NCBI GenBank assembly: GCA_964527385.1
Contig: CAZGPZ010000016.1
Coordinates: 1 to 19,642, forward strand
DNA length: 19,642 nucleotides
DNA from: JANWHZ01 sp964527385
Lineage (GTDB): Bacteria > Patescibacteriota > Saccharimonadia > Saccharimonadales > UBA4665
Direction: 5' to 3'
Notes under the pieces: generated by a model
What the model saw: the letters and a program-made list of their open reading frames with translations, nothing else
Databases searched by the model: none
Told to the model about the DNA's origin: nothing
Shown here: piece by piece, positions 8,167 through 14,774 of the stretch
Position numbering within the stretch: position 1 is the stretch's first letter
Layout of the letters: the number at the start of each line of letters is the position of its first letter
Translations under genes and position numbers: made by a program

Positions 8167-8928
8167 TCACTCGCCTTTGAACTTTGCCAGCTCGGCGGCG
8201 ATTTCGTTGGCCTTTTTGTGCGCGCGGCTAATGCGCATGTTCAGCCCGCTTTCTTTGACTTCAAGGATAGCCGCGATGTCATGGCGTGGCACGTCGTAGA
8301 TTTTATCCAGCAGGATGCACGCTCGCTCCGTAGCCGTCAAACGCTTGAGCACCTCGCGCATGATGTCCATCTCCGCCAATTGCTCGTCGAACGGAGTCGT
8401 GGTGTCAGTGACAATAGCCGTTCCCGGTCCTCCTGCCTCTGCTTTATTGATGTCGGGCAATGGCTGGAAGCCGATCACCTTGCCGCGCCGCAGGTAATCA
8501 ACGGATAGGTTGTAGGCAATGCTGTAGAGCCATGCCTTCAGGGCACGTTCGCGTATTTCCACGTTCCGGGACAGCGCGGCGAATGCCCGCATAAATGTAT
8601 CTTGTTCCAAGTCCTGGGCAGACTCTACGTTGCCTACCATGTGCAGGATAAAGCCGTAGATCTGGTCGCGAAAGCGCACGAACACCGCATCAAATTCCTC
8701 TGGTCGCACCAAGGGAGTTTGTTCGGCCGGGGACGGCAACGTTTCTTCTGGGCTTCCTGGTGCTTCGTCGGGCGGCTGTTGGTTATCCTGCTCGGCGCTG
8801 CCTTCGCCGCCGTCTGGCGGTTGCCCAGAGCTGTCATAATACGCCGTCAAGTATATGGCAAGCTCGCCCAGCTGCCACGGCGGCAATTCTTCGCCACTAC
8901 GCCTCGGAAACTCAAGTTCAAATTGCAT
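8167..8928 (-). CDS. ECF-like sigma-70 family RNA polymerase sigma factor
   Basis: This 253-residue protein has sigma region 2 at about residues 78-150 (FDAVFVRFRDQIYGFILHMV, then AQDLEQDTFMRAF and the -10 recognition segment AWLYSIAYNLSVDYLRR) and region 4 at about 188-245 (LTATERACILLDKIYDVPRHDIAAIL and a helix-turn-helix ending RISRAHKKA). No region 1.1 or region 3 is seen, which places it in the ECF group. Unusually, about 75 residues precede region 2, beginning with a hydrophobic segment (17-31) and continuing as an acidic, Pro/Gln/Glu-rich linker. Typical ECF factors lack this. No anti-sigma gene is adjacent. The upstream TACAAT lies so near the ATG that the mRNA may have almost no leader; AGGTG is the only candidate ribosome site. 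Target genes are unknown. Confidence 0.88.
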   Translation of the reverse strand: MQFELEFPRRSGEELPPWQLGELAIYLTAYYDSSGQPPDGGEGSAEQDNQQPPDEAPGSPEETLPSPAEQTPLVRPEEFDAVFVRFRDQIYGFILHMVGNVESAQDLEQDTFMRAFAALSRNVEIRERALKAWLYSIAYNLSVDYLRRGKVIGFQPLPDINKAEAGGPGTAIVTDTTTPFDEQLAEMDIMREVLKRLTATERACILLDKIYDVPRHDIAAILEVKESGLNMRISRAHKKANEIAAELAKFKGE

Positions 8929-9006
8929 TCACCTATTGTACACAATGATCAGCCGTCGTAGGCAAATCAGCAATCTGACACGAAGATGAATTCCTGCGCG
9001 CCGGCG

Positions 9007-9035
9007 TTCTAAAACAGATAGAAAAATGCTATGCT
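9007..9035 (+). promoter_or_regulatory. Possible promoter of the MazG-helicase-RadC operon
   Basis: TTCTAA (9007-9012) and TATGCT (9030-9035) are spaced by 17 bp, followed by AGGAG at 9046-9050 and the ATG at 9056. The -35 match is weak. Confidence 0.35.
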
Positions 9036-9055
9036 GAACATAAGTAGGAGTTGCA

Positions 9056-9421
9056 ATGGACGGACTAAGCCGAGATATTACCGAGTTGCAAAAACGAATC
9101 ATAGCATTTCGTGATGCTCGCGACTGGAAGCAGTTCCACAATGCGAAAGATCTGGCTATTGCGCTGAACCTGGAAGCAACAGAGGTCATGGAGCATTTCC
9201 TTTGGAAGACCGACGCCGAAATAAAGGAATATCTGAAGACGCACAAGATTGACGTGGCCGAAGAGCTGGCTGATACACTCTACTGGGTGCTGCTGATGTC
9301 GCACGACCTTGGCATTGATTTGGCTGACGCGTTTGACAAGAAAATGGCCAAAAACGAAGCCAAGTACGACGTAGAAAAATCCAAAGGCAACCACAAGAAA
9401 TATACGGAGCTTTCTGAGTGA
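9056..9421 (+). CDS. MazG-like / dCTPase-like nucleotide pyrophosphohydrolase
   Basis: This 121-residue all-alpha NTP pyrophosphohydrolase-type protein shows the two metal-binding signatures of the MazG superfamily: E40-x-x-E43 within NLEATEVMEHFLW and E70-x-x-D73 within AEELADTLYWVL. A lysine/asparagine-rich tail (KNEAKYDVEKSKGNHKKY) follows, as in RS21-C6/dCTPase-type members. Such enzymes cleave (d)NTPs to monophosphates and pyrophosphate, in house-cleaning or nucleotide-depletion roles. The single-domain size fits this group. AGGAG lies 5 nt upstream of the ATG. The stop codon overlaps the start of the next gene (GTGA), so expression is translationally coupled to the nuclease-helicase. 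Substrate preference cannot be read from sequence, but the context suggests a role linked to DNA metabolism or defence. Confidence 0.88.
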   Translation: MDGLSRDITELQKRIIAFRDARDWKQFHNAKDLAIALNLEATEVMEHFLWKTDAEIKEYLKTHKIDVAEELADTLYWVLLMSHDLGIDLADAFDKKMAKNEAKYDVEKSKGNHKKYTELSE

Positions 9422-11319
9422 TCGTCTACTCTGCTACAAAACGCGATTTCATGAACGACGTTTTAAGCGGCGATGTTGATAAGAGAATCCTCAGCTCATT
9501 TGTTCGTGAATTGGGCCATTCTACTGCAAAGAATGAAGTTACTTCATGGCGCAACTCCATGATGTATATGCACAACGTCATGCTAGATTCGGACATTCCG
9601 GATGACGCTGGCGTTGCTATAGAGTATAAGATTCCGCAGACTGCCAAGCGCATTGACTTCATCTTGACTGGTGCCGACGCAGAAAATAAAGAAGCCGCAG
9701 TCTTAGTTGAACTAAAGCAGTGGAGTAGCGCGGAGTTGACGGGCCAAGATGCCGTAGTGCGAACTTTCATAAATGGGGGAATGCGTGACGTCAACCATCC
9801 GTCGTATCAAGTCTGGTCCTATGCTGCTCTACTCCAAGACTTCAATGCTACCGTGCAAGACGAGGCTATAATTCTTCAGCCGTGCGCGTATCTGCACAAC
9901 TACGAGCCTGACGATGTAATCACAAACGCGTTCTACGATGAACATCTTAAAAAAGCGCCGGTCTTTCTCAAGCCTGACGCGCTCAAACTACGTGCGTTCA
10001 TCAAACAGTTTGTTAAGTATGGCGATAAGCGCAATCTTCTTTATCGCATTGAGCACGGGAAGATTCGGCCCTCAAAGAACCTTGCCGATAGCCTTGATTC
10101 AATGCTCGCCGGGAATCGGGAGTTTGTGCTTATCGATGAGCAGAAGCTAGTGTACGAGACGGCGCTGAAGCTGGCGGAGGAATCGGGCGACGAGAATAAG
10201 AATGTGCTTATTGTTGAAGGCGGTCCAGGTACGGGCAAATCTGTGGTCGCGATTAACTTATTGGTTGAACTGACCAACAGAGGGCAAGTGACGCAATATG
10301 TTACCAAAAATTCTGCGCCACGCAAGGTTTATGAAGCCAAATTGACTGGCAAGCTAACCAAATCTAGGATTTCTAATCTGTTCACATCGTCAGATTCGTT
10401 TTACTCTCTCGGTCCGAATACCTTCGACTCCTTAATTATCGACGAAGCACATCGCCTTACCGCTAAATCTGGTATGTATAGCAAAGGCGAGAATCAGATT
10501 AAAGAGCTTATTGATACCGCGGCCTTCACAATATTCTTCTTGGACGAGGACCAGCGTGTGACTCTGAAGGATATTGGTGAAAAGTCTGAGATCCTCAGGT
10601 GGGCTGAGAGTTTAGGCGCCAACGTGCAGGAAATGAAGCTAGAATCTCAGTTTAGATGCAATGGCTCAGATGGTTATCTTGCCTGGCTTGACGAAGTTCT
10701 GCAGATACGCGAAACAGCGAACGAAACGCTTGAAGGAATTGACTATGATTTTCGTATCTTTGACGATCCGCAACAGCTTCATGACCTCATCATCGAGAAG
10801 AATAAAGCAGCCAACAAAGCACGCATGTTGGCCGGTTATTGCTGGAACTGGAGCAATAGGGATCCGAGCCGCAAAGACATTGTCATTGGCGATTACGCAG
10901 CAAGATGGAATTTGTTAGAACATGGTCAGGCGTGGCTAATACATCCGGAGTCGGTTAATGAAGTCGGATGTATACACACATGCCAAGGGCTTGAACTTGA
11001 CTACGTAGGCGTCATTGTCGGCCCTGATTTAGTTATCCGAAACGGGAAAGTTGTGACAGACGCTACGAAGCGTGCTAGCACAGACAAATCCGTGTATGGA
11101 TACAAGAAAATGTACAAAGAAAATCCTGAGCAAGCAGAGGCAATTGCCGACATGATAATCAAGAACACATATCGAACCCTTATGTCGCGCGGCACCAAAG
11201 GCTGCTACATCTTTTGCACTGACTCAGAGACCCAAGCATACTTTAAGCAATGGTTGCATGATGCTCCGCAAGATAAATATTTGCCGAGCGACGATACGTT
11301 GCTAATCACTGAGGCGTAA
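9418..11319 (+). CDS. PD-(D/E)XK-like nuclease fused to SF1 (DUF2075) helicase
   Basis: This 633-residue protein has a C-terminal DUF2075/SF1 ATPase and an N-terminal nuclease-like domain. Helicase motifs: Walker A GGPGTGKS (268-275), Walker B LIIDEAHR (339-346), motif III LDEDQR (375-380), motif IV-like SQFRC (410-414), motif V CIHTCQGLELDYVGVIVG (518-535) and the motif VI arginine region NTYRTLMSRGTKG (583-595). The N-terminus (about 25-165) contains E70, D80 and ELK (98-100) in the order and spacing of a PD-(D/E)XK core, with a following Q102. The start is GTG at 9418, overlapping the upstream TGA by four bases, and no ATG alternative preserves the N-terminus. RadC follows after 1 bp. DUF2075 proteins occur in defence and DNA-repair contexts. 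Catalytic nuclease activity is inferred from the motif pattern only. Confidence 0.85.
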   Translation: MIVYSATKRDFMNDVLSGDVDKRILSSFVRELGHSTAKNEVTSWRNSMMYMHNVMLDSDIPDDAGVAIEYKIPQTAKRIDFILTGADAENKEAAVLVELKQWSSAELTGQDAVVRTFINGGMRDVNHPSYQVWSYAALLQDFNATVQDEAIILQPCAYLHNYEPDDVITNAFYDEHLKKAPVFLKPDALKLRAFIKQFVKYGDKRNLLYRIEHGKIRPSKNLADSLDSMLAGNREFVLIDEQKLVYETALKLAEESGDENKNVLIVEGGPGTGKSVVAINLLVELTNRGQVTQYVTKNSAPRKVYEAKLTGKLTKSRISNLFTSSDSFYSLGPNTFDSLIIDEAHRLTAKSGMYSKGENQIKELIDTAAFTIFFLDEDQRVTLKDIGEKSEILRWAESLGANVQEMKLESQFRCNGSDGYLAWLDEVLQIRETANETLEGIDYDFRIFDDPQQLHDLIIEKNKAANKARMLAGYCWNWSNRDPSRKDIVIGDYAARWNLLEHGQAWLIHPESVNEVGCIHTCQGLELDYVGVIVGPDLVIRNGKVVTDATKRASTDKSVYGYKKMYKENPEQAEAIADMIIKNTYRTLMSRGTKGCYIFCTDSETQAYFKQWLHDAPQDKYLPSDDTLLITEA

Positions 11320-11320
11320 G

Positions 11321-11959
11321 ATGAACGTCAAGCTGCTAGCCAAAGAAGATCGCCCAAGGGAAAAGATGTTGGCACGCGGCGAGCAGGCTCTGTCTGATCT
11401 GGAACTATTGCAGGTCGTGATCGGTAGTGGTGTGCATGGCGCGGATGTAACGCAAATATCGAAAGAGATTCTGAAGCTGTTGGAGGCCCAGAATGGTAAG
11501 ATCAAACTGGAGCAACTTCTTAAAATCAAGGGCGTTAGCACAGCAACGGCTACAAAGCTGCTAGCAGGTTTGGAACTGACCAGCCGCTTCGTGAAAACCG
11601 GCATGAAAATCCAAAATTCCACTGACGTTTTGCCACTGGTAGCTGACTTACGCACGAAGAAGCAAGAACATTTCGTGGTGCTGACACTGGATGGTGCCAA
11701 CCGATTAATTGAACGGCGTACGGTGAGTATTGGTACGCTCAGCGCTAGCCTCGTCCATCCGCGCGAAGTATTCGCTGACGCCATTGCCGACAGAGCGGCC
11801 AGTATCATCGTCGTGCATAACCATCCTGGCGGCAGCCTTGAACCCAGCAACGCAGACATCGAGGTAACTAAACGATTACGCGAAGTCGGAACGCTAGTTG
11901 GAATTAAGCTTCTTGATCACATAATTATTACGCATGTCGATCATATAATTGTTAGTTGA
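11321..11959 (+). CDS. radC: RadC family JAB/JAMM domain protein
   Basis: This 212-residue RadC protein has a UPF0758-like N-terminal domain with a helix-hairpin-helix-type segment (IKGVSTATATKLLAGLEL, 69-86) and a C-terminal JAB/JAMM fold. The metal site is intact: E116 (in EHFVVLTLDG), H166 and H168 of VHNHPGG, and D179 of SNADIEVT. Length is near normal for the family. The ATG lies one base after the helicase stop codon, and GAGG within the end of that gene serves as ribosome site, so the three-gene operon is translationally coupled. RadC's cellular role is unsettled: early claims of DNA repair were not confirmed, and mobile-element copies are common. JAMM proteins can be deubiquitinase-like, which is of interest because a ubiquitin-like operon is the convergent neighbour. 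Confidence 0.92.
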   Translation: MNVKLLAKEDRPREKMLARGEQALSDLELLQVVIGSGVHGADVTQISKEILKLLEAQNGKIKLEQLLKIKGVSTATATKLLAGLELTSRFVKTGMKIQNSTDVLPLVADLRTKKQEHFVVLTLDGANRLIERRTVSIGTLSASLVHPREVFADAIADRAASIIVVHNHPGGSLEPSNADIEVTKRLREVGTLVGIKLLDHIIITHVDHIIVS

Positions 11960-12004
11960 AACTAGCTTGGTGCTACTATGTGAACTCATTGGTCGTAGAT
12001 CTCA

Positions 12005-12409
12005 TTAATTGGTATTAATGCGCAGTTTATGTGCAATGGCTTTAAGAAGAGATGATTTGTGCTGTTTGCGTTGAACAGCGGCTGAGTATTGATTGATCAG
12101 AGCCATATCGCGCTTTTGCTGAAGCTTAGTCTGAGCTGAAGACATACCTGGTAACCACATGATCTGACTCTTATTAATCCGATAGTGCGAGTTACAGGCA
12201 AGTACACCGTTCCCAACCGAGGGGTTAAAACTCACTGTTTCGCCATCGTAAGTTAACGACCAATCAGTAGGTGACAATGGCAGGGGTACTAATTGTCCGC
12301 AGCCGGATGCACAGCGGTGCACGGTCATCCTGTAGGGGATTGAGATATATAGATGGTCTTCTTCGATAGATTCAGCATGTGGTATGGCGTCAACGAAATG
12401 TACCTGCAT
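12005..12409 (-). CDS. DUF6527 family protein, putative zinc-binding partner of the Ubl/E1 pair
   Basis: This protein of about 134 residues resembles DUF6527: a Cys-x3-Cys knuckle (CASGC, C34 and C38 counting from the GTG at 12412), a PLPLSPTDWSLTYDGETVSF core, PSVGNG, and a Cys-x2-His pair (CNSH, C73/H76). Together these suggest one zinc site of the treble-clef type. The C-terminal third is a Lys/Gln-rich helix without membrane segments. The family is known from operons with ThiF/E1 and multiubiquitin genes, but its biochemical role is not known to me. A ligase-like or protease-like adaptor is possible. The stop codon of the E1 gene overlaps the start (GTGATG), so either GTG (12412) or ATG (12409) could initiate. 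No Shine-Dalgarno is seen, which fits reinitiation after the upstream gene. Confidence 0.8.
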   Translation of the reverse strand: MQVHFVDAIPHAESIEEDHLYISIPYRMTVHRCASGCGQLVPLPLSPTDWSLTYDGETVSFNPSVGNGVLACNSHYRINKSQIMWLPGMSSAQTKLQQKRDMALINQYSAAVQRKQHKSSLLKAIAHKLRINTN

Positions 12410-13581
12410 CACTTGATGATCCGATCGTCCTGGCTAAAATACATTGCTTGGTATTTGTCTGGCATGTCGTCGGCGTAAAATCCAATGTATTTCTTCCACC
12501 GCATCACTGCTTCGCATGCATTCCGAGCGTTTACTTCGGCAATTTGTATATTTGTCGTGTACAAATCGTCATTGATGTCTCCGAACGATAGCAGGTCTAT
12601 AGCTGAGGCGGGCGCATTTTTCGCAATTAGTGTCGTCCTTGTTGTAGCCTCCAGCAGGTTACCGTTCGGCCTATTGGAGAGTTCAATACCGGTATCAATG
12701 AAAGGAACTTGGACGACATGCAGGTGCTCGGCGATAATCTTACGGCTAGGGCCAGAATCGATGCAAACAAATACAAAGTCCAATCCATCTAGCTCGCTGA
12801 CGTTATCTGTTGTCACATGATATGTGTGCGGATATATGCCAGCTCGCATTACGTTGTACTTTTTATGATAATACGCAACTTTGGTTTGACCTTGCTTAAG
12901 GTCGTCCAGTGAGGCTGCGCCCGGTGAACGAAAAGCAGTGTGGTTCTCGTATGTATCGCCATCAAACAAATGTATTTCTGCAACCGACGTCTTTGCGACA
13001 AGGTCCAGCACGTACGACCCAGTGCCACCCAAGCCAATAATGCCGATTTTGCACTGCCGGAATCTGTTAGCCTGCTCGACGATGCCGGCGCGTGCGGCAT
13101 TGGTGTCAGCGTACCGAAATACTACTTCTTCAACGCGTTCGATGGGCTTAAATATCCTGGACCTAGCTTCAGGATTGATAACTTGTGCTTCTCGGCAAAT
13201 CAGTGACTCGTAATGCTTGAATTTCTTGTAGCAGTCATCCAGTTCTTCGCCGTCGACTGGGTGATTCGAAAACTGGTAATTGCTTTGAACCGTTTCGCTA
13301 AGTCGGTTGTTAGTTGGTCTCTCCGTAAGCAAGTTGATCATCTTTTCGCCGGTGGCAGTGCAAGGAAACTGACCCATGAACTCGATTTGATGATCGCCGA
13401 CACTTAACCGTTCGCCACTGATAGTGACGGCTATGATGAGCTTACCATCGGCGACATCTCCATTCGGCGTAACATAGGGAACGTTGTTTATGACAACATG
13501 GCTCGGAAGTAGTGTAACGTGGTAGCCTTCTTGAACTAGCCGCGCAACCGCCGGATCAAGATCGAGTGGAGTGTTTGACAC
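12409..13581 (-). CDS. E1-like ThiF family adenylyltransferase with DUF6791-type N-terminus
   Basis: This protein of about 390 residues would adenylate the C-terminus of a ubiquitin-like protein. The N-terminal domain (about 10-165; NVPYV at 33-37, FPCTATG at 72-78, FSNHP at 104-108, YKKFKHYESL) matches the DUF6791 region that precedes ThiF in this family. The ThiF domain has the nucleotide loop GLGGTGSY (183-190), D207 and D209, R218 and K234, then CIDSGPSR (273-280) and FIDTG (294-298). The tail contains NIQIAEVNARNACEAVMRWKK and GFY, family hallmarks. No cysteine lies at the usual catalytic position after FIDTG; C356 (NAC) and C273 are the nearest candidates. GTG 13581 is chosen as start because GGAG sits 4 nt upstream and family members begin near here. 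ATG 13596 lacks usable spacing. It overlaps the Ubl gene by 26 bp. Confidence 0.85.
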   Translation of the reverse strand: MSNTPLDLDPAVARLVQEGYHVTLLPSHVVINNVPYVTPNGDVADGKLIIAVTISGERLSVGDHQIEFMGQFPCTATGEKMINLLTERPTNNRLSETVQSNYQFSNHPVDGEELDDCYKKFKHYESLICREAQVINPEARSRIFKPIERVEEVVFRYADTNAARAGIVEQANRFRQCKIGIIGLGGTGSYVLDLVAKTSVAEIHLFDGDTYENHTAFRSPGAASLDDLKQGQTKVAYYHKKYNVMRAGIYPHTYHVTTDNVSELDGLDFVFVCIDSGPSRKIIAEHLHVVQVPFIDTGIELSNRPNGNLLEATTRTTLIAKNAPASAIDLLSFGDINDDLYTTNIQIAEVNARNACEAVMRWKKYIGFYADDMPDKYQAMYFSQDDRIIK

Positions 13582-13807
13582 GAAACTCCATCCCATCCCT
13601 GATGTGCAGCGGTTTGCTGTTCGGCCCCAGGAAACCTTCCTCGTCACTCTCGCCCCTGAAGTATGCAACATTAAAGGTAATGTTGTCGCCAGTAGGCGGG
13701 TTGCCATCATATGCTAGATCGACTACCTGTTGATATGTAATCTCATGCTCGTCCCACTTATGTTCTGTTCCGTTCACAATGATCGTGTATTGTTTTGATT
13801 GTGGCAT
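13556..13807 (-). CDS. Single-domain multiubiquitin-type ubiquitin-like protein
   Basis: This 83-residue protein consists of one beta-grasp domain of the Multiubiquitin type: an opening strand YTIIVNGTEHKWD, the EITYQQVVDLAY helix (22-33), the FNVAYFRG strand (45-52), then GPNSKPLHIRDGMEFRVKHSTRS. In many members several such domains are strung together; here there is one, making it a minimal form. The C-terminus is -TRS, with no Gly-Gly, so either the terminal residue is used directly, processing occurs or conjugation is not its role. It is the first gene of the operon, with GAGGGG upstream of the ATG. The conserved neighbours E1 and DUF6527 overlap it and each other, a fixed order known for this module. 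Its targets are unknown. Confidence 0.85.
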   Translation of the reverse strand: MPQSKQYTIIVNGTEHKWDEHEITYQQVVDLAYDGNPPTGDNITFNVAYFRGESDEEGFLGPNSKPLHIRDGMEFRVKHSTRS

Positions 13808-13888
13808 ATATCCCCTCTAGTATCTACTTAAATATACGTTAGCGTGTCGGTGTGTGACTCCGAGGCCATCCTCCACGTTGTTGCCTTC

Positions 13889-13916
13889 ATTGTAGCATAC
13901 TTTGTACGTATACAAA
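13889..13916 (-). promoter_or_regulatory. Weak candidate promoter of the Ubl-E1-DUF6527 operon
   Basis: On the minus strand, TACAAT (13894-13889) is preceded after 16 bp by TTTGTA (13916-13911). The -35 is poor, but it overlaps the dyad at 13900-13917, so a protein bound there would cover this promoter. The leader would be about 75 nt. Confidence 0.35.
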
Positions 13917-13917
13917 G
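13900..13917. repeat. Perfect inverted repeat, likely operator
   Basis: CTTTGTA, four bases CGTA, then TACAAAG form a perfect 7-bp-arm dyad. It sits 8 bp upstream of the antitoxin -35 box and inside the candidate promoter of the opposite operon. No T-run follows, so it is not a terminator. The nearby HTH protein is the obvious candidate binder (inference). Confidence 0.5.
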
Positions 13918-13925
13918 AAAAATAG

Positions 13926-13954
13926 TTGACTAAAATTGTGGAATTTGCTACGAT
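13926..13954 (+). promoter_or_regulatory. Promoter of the HTH-Panacea/RelE-like operon
   Basis: TTGACT (13926-13931) and TACGAT (13949-13954) are separated by exactly 17 bp, with a transcription start expected about 30 nt before the ATG at 13992. The -35 is five-of-six to consensus. The dyad at 13900-13917 lies just upstream, within reach of RNA polymerase. Confidence 0.6.
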
Positions 13955-13991
13955 TAGGGCATCTTAAAGCTAATCGGTGGGTGAACGATAT

Positions 13992-14774
13992 ATGAGCTTT
14001 GCATCTAAGATTCAACAATTACGCAAGAATGCTGGCCTCAGCCAGGAAGAGGTCGCTAAGGGCATAGGCATGGCGCGGGCGACCTATGCCAGCCTGGAGG
14101 CTGAGCGGCGAGAGCCGGACTTGGGCGAGCTGCGCGCTTTGTCGCAATATTACGAGATCAGCATCGAGGAACTCATCAATGATGCGCATGCTGACCGCGT
14201 GAGCGAACCGGCCGTTGCGTATAACGCGCAAAGAGAACTCGAAATTATCCCGCGGGATTTGAATCCGCAAGCCAATCCCGAGAAATTGCGCGAAGTGCTA
14301 TTGTACGTCTTGGGAAAAGTCGGCGCCAAGCCGAATGTCGGCGAAACAGTGCTGTATAAGCTGCTGTATTTCATAGATTTTGATTATTACGAAAAATACG
14401 GCCAGTCTATCACCGGGTTGACGTACGTGCGCAATCACTTCGGGCCAACGCCAACAATGGCCTTTGTGGATGTGGTGAAACAAATGGAATCAAATGGCGA
14501 GTTGGAAGTCGTTTCTACCAAATTCTTTAATAATACCCAAAAGAAGTACTTGCCAACCCAGAAGACAGACCTTCACTCACTCAGCGCAAAAGAGCTGGCA
14601 CACATTGACCAAGAGCTGGCTCGCCTGTGCGACAAAACAGCTGGCGAGCTCTCGGAATTGTCACATTATGACACTCCGTGGGTGGTCGCAAAGCAAGGGG
14701 AGCCGCTTAGTTATAGAGATGTTTTCTACCGAACCAATCGAACTGCAGTAACTGAGCCGGATGATGAACTTTGA
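13992..14774 (+). CDS. HTH-Panacea (DUF4065) antitoxin
   Basis: This 260-residue protein has an N-terminal HTH_3/Xre domain (about 6-62; LRKNAGLSQEEVAKGIGMAR and TYASLEAERREPD) and a C-terminal Panacea/DUF4065 domain (about 98-250). Panacea hallmarks are KLLYFIDF (123-130), the GLTYVRNHFGPTP block (142-154) and the LSELSHYDTPW end motif (220-230). Panacea is known as a chaperone-like or neutralising domain in many toxin-antitoxin pairs, acting directly on unrelated toxins, while the HTH suggests autoregulation. The ATG at 13992 is preferred over the in-frame GTG at 13977 because the HTH begins at once and GGTGG lies upstream at a workable distance. It overlaps the toxin gene by 14 bp. It is divergent from the Ubl operon and shares its promoter region. 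Confidence 0.88.
   Translation: MSFASKIQQLRKNAGLSQEEVAKGIGMARATYASLEAERREPDLGELRALSQYYEISIEELINDAHADRVSEPAVAYNAQRELEIIPRDLNPQANPEKLREVLLYVLGKVGAKPNVGETVLYKLLYFIDFDYYEKYGQSITGLTYVRNHFGPTPTMAFVDVVKQMESNGELEVVSTKFFNNTQKKYLPTQKTDLHSLSAKELAHIDQELARLCDKTAGELSELSHYDTPWVVAKQGEPLSYRDVFYRTNRTAVTEPDDEL

Noticed and set aside
11302..11859. Antisense open frame of 185 codons over radC
   Set aside because: It is opposite an intact RadC with all JAMM residues and has a Ser-rich non-protein-like composition.
11920..11959. Two similar stretches (GATCACATAATTATT and GATCATATAATTGTT) at the end of radC
   Set aside because: They encode the repeated Asp-His-Ile-Ile pattern normal for RadC C-termini and are not a mobile-element or attachment repeat.
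12003..12020. CATTAAT-TGGT-ATTAATG inverted repeat near the RadC/DUF6527 convergent junction as a terminator
   Set aside because: The arms are AT-only apart from one pair, so the hairpin would be weak, and there is no T-run. It also overlaps the end of the DUF6527 coding region.
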